Below are positions 1 through 7,948 of a DNA stretch of 13,749 nt, piece after piece. Position numbers and translations under genes: made by a program. Source of the stretch: a candidate division CSSED10-310 bacterium (lineage in GTDB: Bacteria; CSSED10-310; JAFGJC01); assembly GCA_016929305.1 (NCBI GenBank), contig JAFGJC010000278.1, positions 1 to 13,749 on the forward strand. Reading direction: 5' to 3'. Each line of letters begins with the position of its first letter. The first letter of the stretch is position 1. The notes beneath the pieces were generated by a model that saw only the letters and a list, made by a program, of their open reading frames with translations, was not told where the DNA came from and did not search any database.

Positions 1-102
1 AGCTTTTTATTCAGAGGATTATGGCAGTTTATTAAATTATCGATACCGTCCTATATAAAAAAGGCGGAAGACAAGATGAATACCGAAACGTGCGCCAATT
101 AA
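1..102 (+). CDS. 3' end of an unidentified gene, cut by the window edge
   Basis: Frame 1 is open from the first base to a TAA at 100-102, giving 33 C-terminal residues that begin SFLFRGLWQFIKLS and end in KMNTETCAN. The piece mixes hydrophobic and aromatic residues with a basic, polar end, as real protein C-termini often do. It is too short to assign to a family. Its stop overlaps the stop of the leftward PilZ gene in a shared TTAA. The same arrangement occurs at the well-supported convergent junction at 3943-3946, which is the main reason to believe this is a gene. An open frame of this length could also arise by chance. Confidence 0.42.
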   Translation, partial: SFLFRGLWQFIKLSIPSYIKKAEDKMNTETCAN

Positions 103-467
103 GACTCAGAAGGCTTTTCTTCCTTGCCGGGCATAAATTTGAATAGAGCAATATCATCACGATCGTATTCCATTCCAAGTATTAAGTGACCAAATTTTTC
201 GGAAATCCGCTTTATTTCACCTTGCAGACTGACAATTCGATCCTGCATATCTACTTGAATGCGTAAATGGTTGCCGACATTAAGAGATTTCGTGCCAATG
301 GGATGAAATTTGATGGCCAATCCCTCTTTACTGATATCTACGATTTCACCCTCATACTCCAATTTAAAATTCACTCGTATCGGGGTTGTGAAAGATGTTC
401 GTTCGCGAAGTCGGCGTTCCGGACTGGTTCCGGCTGTGGTTGAGTTTTCTGCATTTTCCTTCTTCAT
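99..467 (-). CDS. PilZ domain protein (probable c-di-GMP receptor)
   Basis: A 122-residue protein made of a short polar N-terminus (about 1-16) and one PilZ beta-barrel. Both hallmark ligand motifs are visible: the arginine motif as R19-x3-R23 within ERRLRER, and D44-I-S-x-x-G49 for D/N-x-S-x-x-G. Family knowledge: such single-domain PilZ proteins bind cyclic di-GMP in the cytoplasm and pass the signal to a partner, often controlling motility or exopolysaccharide. There is no signal peptide or membrane segment. The start is the ATG at 467-465, because GGGAGGAG lies 4-6 nt upstream. An in-frame ATG at 488 lacks such a site. The gene lies 88 bp downstream of the DRG-like GTPase on the same strand and may be cotranscribed with it. 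The target is unknown. The C-terminus is charged (MPGKEEKPSES). Confidence 0.9.
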   Translation of the reverse strand: MKKENAENSTTAGTSPERRLRERTSFTTPIRVNFKLEYEGEIVDISKEGLAIKFHPIGTKSLNVGNHLRIQVDMQDRIVSLQGEIKRISEKFGHLILGMEYDRDDIALFKFMPGKEEKPSES

Positions 468-555
468 GAGACTCCTCCCGTTTCGCAAGTTGAGAAACCG
501 ATGTTCATCATGGCAAAAGACACATCATTCTTCAATTGAAAATGCTGCAGTAACA

Positions 556-1533
556 TTACAGCTTGAATTCAATGATATCCCCTTCATTCAAAACATAATC
601 ACGCTGCACACGCTGCCCGTCAAATGTATTTTTCCCCCAAACCCTTGCATATTTCAAGTTATGAGCAAAATCTTTATGTATTTCCTGTGCAGCATCTAAT
701 AAAACAGCTCCCTTTCGTAATACAATCGGCTGGTCTATCCGCGGCTCTTTTCCAGGTGCTTGTGTATAGACTCTTATCAATTGTAACATATCATACAATT
801 CACGACCGAGAAGATTGGCATCAGATGGATTGAAACTGGACAATGGCACAATTCGATATTGAGTGTAGGTTTCCTTAAGAAGCTCCAAGTTGATTTGAGC
901 GTCGTGGTGGTCGGATTTGTTGGCGATGATCAATGCAGGTAATACTACTTCACTGGCATAGTAATTCGCTTCACTGAATGTATCCGTTAACCGTATTTTT
1001 GATGCATGTAATCGCTGAATAACGATATCAAGTTGAGAGATATCGTCGAGGCCGATTGTCAGAAGAACAACATCGCACACACGAATTAAGCTTGGAACCC
1101 ACGGTTCTAAAAACTCAGCCGAAATCGGTGGCAGATCGACTAACTGGTAAGCAATATTCTCGTAGAAAAGCATTCCAGGTTGAGGTTTAATCGTTGAGTA
1201 TGGATAATCTCCGATGACCGTCGGCGCTCCAGTGAAGTTCCCAACAATTGAGGATTTTCCAGTATTGGGAGGACCCACCAGGGTGATCTGAGCGCAGCCC
1301 TCCTTGGGGATATGATATGAAATGCCTTTTTTGCCTGAACTTTTCTTTTGCTCAATAATCCCTTTTGTTTTAGAGATTCTGCGCTTAATATCCGCGCGCA
1401 TTTTTTCCGTTCCCTTGTGTTTGGGGATTGTCCGGAGCATGGCTTCGAGTGCTTCAAGTTTTTCCTCTGCAGTCTTGGATTTCTTGAATCGCTCTTCGGC
1501 GGCAAGGTATTCAGGCGTCAGATTAGCCGGCAC
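556..1533 (-). CDS. DRG/Obg-like GTPase with C-terminal TGS domain
   Basis: A 325-residue cytoplasmic GTPase of the OBG/HflX superfamily, closest to the DRG branch. Residues 1-75 form a charged helical region with the sequence IPKHKGTEK, which I recognise from bacterial members beginning MPANLTP. The G domain has the P-loop GPPNTGKS (87-94), a YPYSTIKPQPG switch segment (110-120) like DRG/Obg G2, G3 as D133-L-P-P, and G4 N205-K-S-D208. A TGS domain covers about 255-325 and ends in GDIIEFKL. Family knowledge: DRG/Obg GTPases associate with ribosomes or RNA; the role of this bacterial subfamily is not established. The start is GTG at 1533-1531, with GGAGG six nt upstream, giving MPANLTPEYL. Reading further upstream would add an implausible aromatic stretch and overlap the divergent gene. 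The gene is divergent from the TPR-kinase and upstream of pilZ. Confidence 0.9.
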   Translation of the reverse strand: MPANLTPEYLAAEERFKKSKTAEEKLEALEAMLRTIPKHKGTEKMRADIKRRISKTKGIIEQKKSSGKKGISYHIPKEGCAQITLVGPPNTGKSSIVGNFTGAPTVIGDYPYSTIKPQPGMLFYENIAYQLVDLPPISAEFLEPWVPSLIRVCDVVLLTIGLDDISQLDIVIQRLHASKIRLTDTFSEANYYASEVVLPALIIANKSDHHDAQINLELLKETYTQYRIVPLSSFNPSDANLLGRELYDMLQLIRVYTQAPGKEPRIDQPIVLRKGAVLLDAAQEIHKDFAHNLKYARVWGKNTFDGQRVQRDYVLNEGDIIEFKL

Positions 1534-1654
1534 AATGATCCTCCGATAAAAAGAGTATATCAGACAAGATATTTTAATATAAGCGATTACTGAAATATTC
1601 AAGATATCTTGACTAGTGATGAAATCAAGGTTAAACCTTTTCAAGGGGGATCAT
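1534..1654. promoter_or_regulatory. Divergent promoter region with a 14-bp palindrome
   Basis: This 121-bp gap separates the GTG starts of the DRG-like GTPase (leftward) and the TPR-kinase (rightward). A perfect 14-bp palindrome, TCAAGATATCTTGA, lies at 1599-1612. Its two arms overlap back-to-back -35-like hexamers: TTGAAT leftward (1602-1597) and TTGACT rightward (1609-1614). Leftward, TATTAA (1579-1574) lies 17 nt away and TATATT (1581-1576) 15 nt away. Rightward, the best -10 at 17 nt is a poor TAAACC (1632-1637), which would leave a very short leader. Shine-Dalgarno sites are GGAGG before the leftward GTG and AAGGGGG (1643-1649) before the rightward GTG. An operator controlling both genes is possible but unproven. 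Confidence 0.4.
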
Positions 1655-3946
1655 GTGAGTCTCAATTATCTTAAAGAAGCGCAACGCCAGGCACAAAAGG
1701 GAAATTATCTTGATGCTGGCGATTTATATCGAGCTGTCGGCGAGTATGAAAAAGCTTTGGAAATGTTTGCGAAAGTTAAAGCTTACGGCAGATCAGCTCC
1801 ACTTTTGGAATGGTTAGGAAGAATTGTAGAAGCAGCGCGACATTTTGCTAAGGCAAAGCAGTTCACCAAATCGGCGGAACTTTTTAAGCAAATTCAGGAC
1901 AACTATCAAGCCGGTGTGATGTATCGGGAAGCGGGTATTCCTTTGTTCGCCGCAGAAATGTTCGAAAAAGCGCACGCAATCTCCGAAGCAGCTCTGATGT
2001 TTGAAGAAGCAAAAGATTATATTCGTGCGGGTGAATTGTATTTTGATCGGGGTATGTATGGTAAAGCCATCAGTTGCTTCGATAAAATTTTAACCAGCGA
2101 ATTCTACGCAGATAAAAAAGATGATTCCGGAACTCCCGTTATCAAAATTATAAAACTCAAAGCTGCTCAAGCATACGAAAAATTAAGAAAGTATCAGACT
2201 GCAGCTCAATATTTTTTCGAATGTGATCAACCACATAATGCCATTTCCGTCTGCCGGACTGCCGGCGATCTGCCACTTGCAGCCGATTACTGCACAAAAG
2301 CGGGATTTTTGGATGAAGCATCTAAAATTTATGCTGAAATGGGAGAAATCGCACAATCTAGACGGCTTATGATCCAGAACCTTCTTTCTGAAGATCACTT
2401 TTCTGAAGCAGCAAAACTGGCTGATGACAGCGGAGAGTTTGTTATTGCAGCCGAAGCGTACGAAAGGGCAGGCGATTATTCAAAAGCAGGTGAAATGTAT
2501 CGATTGACCGCTAATCCTTCCAAAGCGTGTGACATGTTCATTAAATCCGGAAGGTTCCTTGAAGCTGCTATACTGAGTGAACAGATGGGCGATATCAAAA
2601 AGGCTGCTGAGCTGCGGGAAAAATTAGGTGAAAAAGATAAGGCAGCCGAACTTTTTGCACTTATTAACGAACCGGAGAAATCTGCCAGATTGTACCTGGA
2701 ACTGGATCAATCCGAGGAGGCTGTCCGTATACTTCAAAATGCCTGGGCACAAGGCAATACGGCAGATCAAATTCGCAATCTCCTTGGATTGGTTTTCCTC
2801 CGTCGAGGTAATTTTGATTTGGCATATGAAAATTATTTAAAGCATATGATGGAAGACAATGTTAATGCGACCAATATAGATATATTTTATGAACTTGGAA
2901 TCGCTTTTGATGAAAGAGGTCAATCCGAACGTGCATTAAAAGTTTTTGAGCGAGTATATGCATTTGATCTTAATTACAAGGCAGTAAAACAGAAAATTAA
3001 CCAACTTTCGAAAGATGTTAAAAAGAATATCATGAGACAGGCGTCTACGACGACGCCACATCAATTCACACCAGGGCGACTCGTTGCCGACAGATATGTG
3101 ATCAAAGAACGAGTCGGTTCAGGTGGTATGGGTGTCGTATATCGTGCTCTTGATCAGGAGCTTGGGATTGAAGTTGCCCTGAAAGTACTCAAACCGAAAT
3201 ATTCTCACGATACAGAAATGGTGCAACGATTTAAACAGGAAGTTACGCTTGCACGGCAGATTCATCATGAAAATGTCATTCGGTTGTATGATTTTGAAAA
3301 GGTTCATAATGTGTTGTATATCTCCATGGAATTTTTTCCAAGCCGCGATCTCAAAGCAATTATTCGCTCCCAAGGTGCCTTGTCAGTGGATGAAATCATA
3401 AAAATACATACGCAGGTGTGCAAGGGATTATGGGATGCACATCGAAGAGGTATCGTGCACCGTGACATCAAACCTCAGAACATACTGATTAATGATGGCA
3501 ATATCGTTAAATTGGCTGATTTTGGTATTGCAACGGTGATCGGACCGGCATCAATATCAACAACGGAATTTGTAGTGGGAACTCCTGAATACATGAGTCC
3601 AGAACAGGCAAAAGGTGAACCGCCGGATACCCGGAGTGATATTTACTCACTGGGTACAATTATTTATGAGTCTGCCGTAGGTGTACCTCCGTTTTCCAAT
3701 CCGGATTCTTTTCAGGTTCTGGTAGATCAAGTCGAAAAATTGCCGGTTAAACCTATAGAGCGGAAAAAAGATTTACCACTCTGGCTCAATGATCTTATAT
3801 TGAAATGCCTGGAAAAGGATCCGGAAAAGCGATATGAATCCGTGCAAGTTATTCAACGGCAACTGGCAACTTGCGGTATTGCAGATTTGATGCTGCATGC
3901 ATCCTCGGAAGAGGATGACGAAGAAGAGGATAATATTTTCTTTTAA
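1655..3946 (+). CDS. TPR-repeat Ser/Thr protein kinase (Hanks type)
   Basis: A 763-residue soluble protein. Residues 1-360 are short helical-hairpin repeats of the form A-x2-Y-x3-G-x-Y-x2-A, and about 370-445 look like two or three canonical TPRs. A linker (455-475) leads to a bacterial Hanks-type kinase (about 481-745). The kinase has the glycine loop GSGGMGVVY (488-496), ATP lysine K510, catalytic HRDIKPQN (602-609) and DFG (622-624). A Ser/Thr-rich activation loop (S633, S635, T636, T637) precedes GTPEYMSPEQ. All key residues are present, so it should be active. The tail is acidic (SSEEDDEEED). Unlike PknB there is no transmembrane helix, so input probably comes through the TPR scaffold. 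The GTG at 1655 is chosen because AAGGGGG lies five nt upstream; in-frame ATGs at 1616 and 1619 have no ribosome site. The neighbouring FHA protein is a plausible phospho-reader. Confidence 0.93.
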   Translation: MSLNYLKEAQRQAQKGNYLDAGDLYRAVGEYEKALEMFAKVKAYGRSAPLLEWLGRIVEAARHFAKAKQFTKSAELFKQIQDNYQAGVMYREAGIPLFAAEMFEKAHAISEAALMFEEAKDYIRAGELYFDRGMYGKAISCFDKILTSEFYADKKDDSGTPVIKIIKLKAAQAYEKLRKYQTAAQYFFECDQPHNAISVCRTAGDLPLAADYCTKAGFLDEASKIYAEMGEIAQSRRLMIQNLLSEDHFSEAAKLADDSGEFVIAAEAYERAGDYSKAGEMYRLTANPSKACDMFIKSGRFLEAAILSEQMGDIKKAAELREKLGEKDKAAELFALINEPEKSARLYLELDQSEEAVRILQNAWAQGNTADQIRNLLGLVFLRRGNFDLAYENYLKHMMEDNVNATNIDIFYELGIAFDERGQSERALKVFERVYAFDLNYKAVKQKINQLSKDVKKNIMRQASTTTPHQFTPGRLVADRYVIKERVGSGGMGVVYRALDQELGIEVALKVLKPKYSHDTEMVQRFKQEVTLARQIHHENVIRLYDFEKVHNVLYISMEFFPSRDLKAIIRSQGALSVDEIIKIHTQVCKGLWDAHRRGIVHRDIKPQNILINDGNIVKLADFGIATVIGPASISTTEFVVGTPEYMSPEQAKGEPPDTRSDIYSLGTIIYESAVGVPPFSNPDSFQVLVDQVEKLPVKPIERKKDLPLWLNDLILKCLEKDPEKRYESVQVIQRQLATCGIADLMLHASSEEDDEEEDNIFF

Positions 3947-4677
3947 CTTTGTGTTTCCTGCCGGTGTTCCTCATCCTGGCGGCGACAGGCTTCCATCAGC
4001 AAACCTACAGTGGATTCCTGAACTGTTTGTTCAGATGCGAGCACATCATTTTTAAATTCGAATTGCCCTTCCGGTAAATTGAGAATAGCGATCACCGCTC
4101 CTACTCCTGTATTTCCCTTTAACTCAGCGTGCACTATCTCGCCCTCTTTAAAGAAAAGTTTACCTCCGAATTTTGCATCTCGGTCTGAGGAAATAGTCAA
4201 TAATCCAGTTTTTAGACACTGACTCAGAGTTTGCACCACCTCCACCAGTGATAATGCAGCCAGATTGCCTGAAAATCCCGAATCGCTGAAACTGATTCCC
4301 AGATCGGAATCGACGATTGTTTCATGACTGGCGATCCGACCTTTTTCTTTCAGAAGCATTTTTTCTACATCCATTCCTGATGCTGCGCGCAGAGCAAACT
4401 CATAACTGCCGATTTTAATGATATCGCCGTCTTTCAAAGCGACGCTGGATATCTTTTTGCCATTTAAAAACGTACCGTTTCGGCTGTTTAAATCTTTAAG
4501 AACAAATACATCGTTTTCCCAGCAAAGCAAGGCATGTTGGCGAGATACCATAAGATCGTTCAGGACTATGTCATTGTATTTTTCTCTGCCGATGGTAGTT
4601 GGCTGCCGACGATTCAGACGGACAGTCTTAAAGTTATAGCAAACTAAATATACGCTGGGATCGGTTTCGTTTTTCAC
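3943..4677 (-). CDS. FHA domain plus DUF4388 (PATAN) signalling protein
   Basis: A 244-residue cytoplasmic protein. The FHA domain (about 8-98) has the phosphothreonine-binding signature G30-R31, S45-x2-H48 and N67-G68 in SRNGT, so it should bind pThr peptides. A linker (100-132) follows, then a DUF4388/PATAN-type domain (about 134-232) with the pattern GNLAALSLVEVVQTL, GKLFFKEGEIVHAEL and EGQFEFK. PATAN domains are found in response-regulator-like proteins, some linked to type IV pilus or motility control. The linker holds T120-I-V-D123, which fits the pT-x-x-D preference of FHA domains. The start is GTG at 4677-4675, with AGGAG seven nt upstream. The gene converges on the kinase, and the two stop codons share TTAA at 3943-3946. 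It may belong to the leftward cluster, since only 68 bp separate it from the dehydrogenase gene. Confidence 0.92.
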   Translation of the reverse strand: MKNETDPSVYLVCYNFKTVRLNRRQPTTIGREKYNDIVLNDLMVSRQHALLCWENDVFVLKDLNSRNGTFLNGKKISSVALKDGDIIKIGSYEFALRAASGMDVEKMLLKEKGRIASHETIVDSDLGISFSDSGFSGNLAALSLVEVVQTLSQCLKTGLLTISSDRDAKFGGKLFFKEGEIVHAELKGNTGVGAVIAILNLPEGQFEFKNDVLASEQTVQESTVGLLMEACRRQDEEHRQETQS

Positions 4678-4745
4678 TCATTATCTCCTACAGGCTTCTC
4701 ATTGATATATCTTAATGATTAATACAGAGAAAAAAAACATAAAAA

Positions 4746-7634
4746 TCAGGGCTTCCGAAGATCAAGAGACGTGAGAGGTATCTGCATGCCATAACTGAGT
4801 GCAATGATGCAGGCAGGATGGACGGTGACAATTCCTGTGTTTTCTTCAATTTGCATTCTGCATGCACCGCAACTGGATATCACAAAATCCGGATTTAACC
4901 TTTTGATTTCCCAAAACAGACGTTTACCGATACTTCGTGAAAGCTTTGCATTCCTCTTGCTCAATCCGAAAGTACCGCCCATTCCACAGCATTGCGATTC
5001 CAAAGAATGCAAAGTTAAACCTGGTATTAAAGACAGCAATTTTAAAGACAGTTCGCTATAACCTGCGGCTTTTGCCTGACAGGGTTGATGAAGCGCAAGC
5101 GAATAGGGTAGAGGTTTGAAATGCGTATCCAGAGCGGCCTTGGTTAGTAATGCGACCAGGAATTCATGGATGTCGCTTGTGTGCTCAGCAACATGTTTTG
5201 ATTGCGTTGAATGTAACAATCTTGGATATTCATATCGTATTGCGGCCAAACATGCGGGGGAGCTTGTAACGATTGGGTAGCCCTTCTGTACCAACGCATA
5301 CAATACTTCAACATTTCTCTCACTTTCTTTACGGGCTGATTCTGATCTGCCTGCAACAAATTTTGCGTGATCACAACACTCCAAATTGGGTACTAAAGGA
5401 GAAAATTCATGATGTTTGAGTATATATACTATTGCACTCGCTTCACCCGAAGAATCATGGTAATTCGCAAAGCTGCCGGGGAAATAGACTACTTTTGGAT
5501 GTGAAGAATCAATACCGGCATGTAATATTTTGGTCTGAAAGGATTCCTCATCGAAGGCTGGAATTCCCCGCTGACGGTCAAGACCGGTGGTTTTTTCTAA
5601 AAATCTCCGCAAAACGGAATTTTTCATCACTCGATTCGTCCATTGACTCTGAATGGATCCCAATTGTTCCAGGAGTTTAACTGATGTGATGATTTGCTCA
5701 GACCAGGACAATCCCCAATCCATATGATATTTCTCTTTTGCATATTGTACCATACCGGGAATATCTGATCCGCCAGGACATTCCACTCTGCAAAGACCGC
5801 AACCAAAACACAAATCCAGGATAGATTTTTCTTCAGGACCAATACCTTCTATATTGTCTATAAACCCATATTTTAGAATCCAGGTGAGAAGATTCCGTTT
5901 CGCCCGTGGCGTACCCATCTCATTACCGGTACCCAAAAATACTGGACAATATGCGCGGCATGCACCACAACCGCTGCATTTATTTAACTCCTGAATGACC
6001 GTTTCCTGATTAATGACACGTTCATTTTTAGGGATATCCAACACATCGAAAATTCTTAAATTGTCTGTGATTCGATAGTTATCCCCACCGACAATGATAC
6101 CGGGATTGAATCGATTGAATGGATCGAATTTTTTCTTTATCTGCTCAAAAGCGCAATACAATCCTTCAAACATGTCAGGTAAGAAAGGGCTTCTAAGAAA
6201 ACCATCGCCATGCTCGCCCGAGAGACTGCCCTTTAACGATTTAACAAGATGAAAGGTTTCGTGTGCAATAGACTGCATTGTCGGTTTGAATTTGGGATCA
6301 CTGATATCCATGAAAGGATTGACATGGACATGACCGTCACCAGCATGCCCAAAAATCACTCCGGAAATATTTTGATGCTTAAAAATATCATGTAATCCCA
6401 AGATATAGTCGGGAAGCTTTTCCACAGGGACAACACAATCTTCGATAAAGCGAGCCGGGTAGATGGGGGGTGGCATACGATTCAAAATCGGACTCGCTGA
6501 ATGTCGGACCTTTAATAGTTTGTTTTTATCTTCCGGAGTCATTCCTCTCCGAAATGCGATGGCGGGACGACCAGGTCCAACAAGTTCCTGACGTACGGTT
6601 TCAAGTTTGCTTTGGACGGTATCGATATCGGGACCGTCAAACTCGACCAACAGCAATGCTTTAATGCTTTGCGGTAATGCTATACCCACATCAAAGGCGC
6701 TTTTCCGAACAAGGTTCAGGAATGTGTCTTCCATGATTTCCAGCATGCTTGGCGAATGTTGACAAACCTGGACGACAGCTTCACCTGCTGTTGTCAGGGA
6801 TTCACAAAAAAGCAACATGAGTCCGGAAACTTCAGGAATATCTTCAAGGTTCAGATCAATGCTTGTAAACAATCCAAGCGTGCCTTCAGAAGCCGAAAAA
6901 AGGCGGCTGGCATTTATTGAATCATCTGGGTTGACGATATCAGCTAAAAGATATCCACTCGCGTTCTTCGTTGTTTTAGGGTAAAAACAATCCACATCAT
7001 TTGTGTGCTCACGAATGATGTTATCTATATCGTATACAAGCTGTTCATGCGGGTTTTGAGGGATTGCCGGGATATTTTCTGCATTATGGAAATACTCCTC
7101 CCTGCCATCGCTCATGACGAGAGACAATCCTTTGACATACTGACTCGTAGCGCCGTATTTAATTGAATGTGCTCCCGCCGCATTGTTAGCAACCATTCCC
7201 CCAATCGTGCAATATCGATTGCTGGAGGGATCAGGGGGAAAAAAAAGACTGTGTTTTCTCACGGCCTGTTCTAAATCAAATTGAACAAGCCCTGGTTCGA
7301 CTCGAACAGTTTTATGAGTAGCATCGATGGCTAAAATACGGTTCATGTACCTGGAAAAATCAATAATCAGGCCATGTCCAAGCGCGTTTCCGGTAAGACC
7401 CACTCCCGCACCGCGCGCAGTAATCGACACATTGAAATTATTAGCAATCTCTACGGCAGCTATAACATCGTCACCATCCCTGGGCATAACAACCCCCAAG
7501 GGAAGGATACGGTACATACATGCTGCTGTGGAATACTGTATCCGCGTCTGTAAATCGCAAAAAAAATCACCGGACAGGCGAGTTTTAAATGCTTTTTTCA
7601 GTTTTTTGTGAAGAATCCGGTTCGATTTCTGCAT
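4746..7634 (-). CDS. FAD-binding and 4Fe-4S 2-hydroxyacid dehydrogenase (GlcD-GlcF fusion, YdiJ-like)
   Basis: A 962-residue flavo-iron-sulfur oxidoreductase. The FAD-binding part (about 45-260) shows ARGAGVGLTGNAL (73-85) and VANNAAGAHSIKYGAT (148-163). The FAD-linked oxidase C-domain (to about 515) has GHAGDGHVHVNP (429-440) and SGEHGDG (472-478). Two 4Fe-4S motifs follow, C553-x2-C-x2-C-x3-C563 and C609-x2-C-x2-C-x3-C619. Paired cysteine-rich segments come last: LECCDH (751-756) and QCCGMGGTFG (881-890). Family knowledge: such fusions oxidise D-2-hydroxyacids (D-lactate, glycolate, D-2-hydroxyglutarate) and pass electrons to a carrier or quinone. The architecture matches E. coli YdiJ, a D-2-hydroxyglutarate dehydrogenase of similar length, but the substrate cannot be read from sequence. 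No signal peptide is seen. The ATG directly follows the TAA of the upstream gene with no clear ribosome site, suggesting translational coupling. Confidence 0.93.
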   Translation of the reverse strand: MQKSNRILHKKLKKAFKTRLSGDFFCDLQTRIQYSTAACMYRILPLGVVMPRDGDDVIAAVEIANNFNVSITARGAGVGLTGNALGHGLIIDFSRYMNRILAIDATHKTVRVEPGLVQFDLEQAVRKHSLFFPPDPSSNRYCTIGGMVANNAAGAHSIKYGATSQYVKGLSLVMSDGREEYFHNAENIPAIPQNPHEQLVYDIDNIIREHTNDVDCFYPKTTKNASGYLLADIVNPDDSINASRLFSASEGTLGLFTSIDLNLEDIPEVSGLMLLFCESLTTAGEAVVQVCQHSPSMLEIMEDTFLNLVRKSAFDVGIALPQSIKALLLVEFDGPDIDTVQSKLETVRQELVGPGRPAIAFRRGMTPEDKNKLLKVRHSASPILNRMPPPIYPARFIEDCVVPVEKLPDYILGLHDIFKHQNISGVIFGHAGDGHVHVNPFMDISDPKFKPTMQSIAHETFHLVKSLKGSLSGEHGDGFLRSPFLPDMFEGLYCAFEQIKKKFDPFNRFNPGIIVGGDNYRITDNLRIFDVLDIPKNERVINQETVIQELNKCSGCGACRAYCPVFLGTGNEMGTPRAKRNLLTWILKYGFIDNIEGIGPEEKSILDLCFGCGLCRVECPGGSDIPGMVQYAKEKYHMDWGLSWSEQIITSVKLLEQLGSIQSQWTNRVMKNSVLRRFLEKTTGLDRQRGIPAFDEESFQTKILHAGIDSSHPKVVYFPGSFANYHDSSGEASAIVYILKHHEFSPLVPNLECCDHAKFVAGRSESARKESERNVEVLYALVQKGYPIVTSSPACLAAIRYEYPRLLHSTQSKHVAEHTSDIHEFLVALLTKAALDTHFKPLPYSLALHQPCQAKAAGYSELSLKLLSLIPGLTLHSLESQCCGMGGTFGLSKRNAKLSRSIGKRLFWEIKRLNPDFVISSCGACRMQIEENTGIVTVHPACIIALSYGMQIPLTSLDLRKP

Positions 7635-7940
7635 TTATTTTGAGATTGTACGACCAAGGTGGTTTTCGATGGAGGTGATTTTTCCTTTAATTCGATGGTT
7701 ACTATTCTTGCGGTCATCAATATGAATTGTTGTGCTGACTCTTGCATTACGGGCGAGCATGGTGTTGTGACATTTTTGAATCAATGCCATAACCTCTTCC
7801 CAGGATCCTTCCACAATAGTGCCCATCGAATGCGTCTGGTAGGGCAATCCGCTTTTATCAATAAGATCAATGATCTTGGAAACCTCAGAACTCAATGATT
7901 CACCATAACCCAAGGGTGAAATGGTAAACTGACATAACAT
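7635..7940 (-). CDS. MTH1187-family thiamine-binding protein (DUF77)
   Basis: A 101-residue protein matching the small MTH1187/YqgV-like family (Thiamine_BP, formerly DUF77), at the usual full length. It opens with the typical beta-strand FTISPLGYGESLSSEV, where an SPLG-type stretch precedes the first helix. It carries the conserved MGTIVEG segment (39-45) after PYQTHS, and a second ferredoxin-like half with RVSTTIHIDDR. Family knowledge: members form small oligomers that bind thiamine or related pyrimidines; their physiological role is uncertain. The protein is cytoplasmic, with no signal peptide. The ATG at 7940-7938 has AGGA about seven nt upstream. It sits 8 bp after the lamin-tail gene and abuts the dehydrogenase start, so the three genes very probably form one transcript. 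The dehydrogenase has no visible thiamine-diphosphate motif, so no direct cofactor link is evident. Confidence 0.88.
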   Translation of the reverse strand: MLCQFTISPLGYGESLSSEVSKIIDLIDKSGLPYQTHSMGTIVEGSWEEVMALIQKCHNTMLARNARVSTTIHIDDRKNSNHRIKGKITSIENHLGRTISK

Positions 7941-7948
7941 AGACGTTC

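Noticed and set aside
310..833. Overlapping + strand frames across pilZ and the end of the DRG-like GTPase gene
   Set aside because: They are antisense to two genes with clear motifs, show no recognisable domain and have no ribosome site.
4678..4745. Possible terminator between the dehydrogenase and FHA genes
   Set aside because: There is a T-run on the leftward strand (about 4738-4730) but no stable GC-rich stem before it, so I did not call a terminator.
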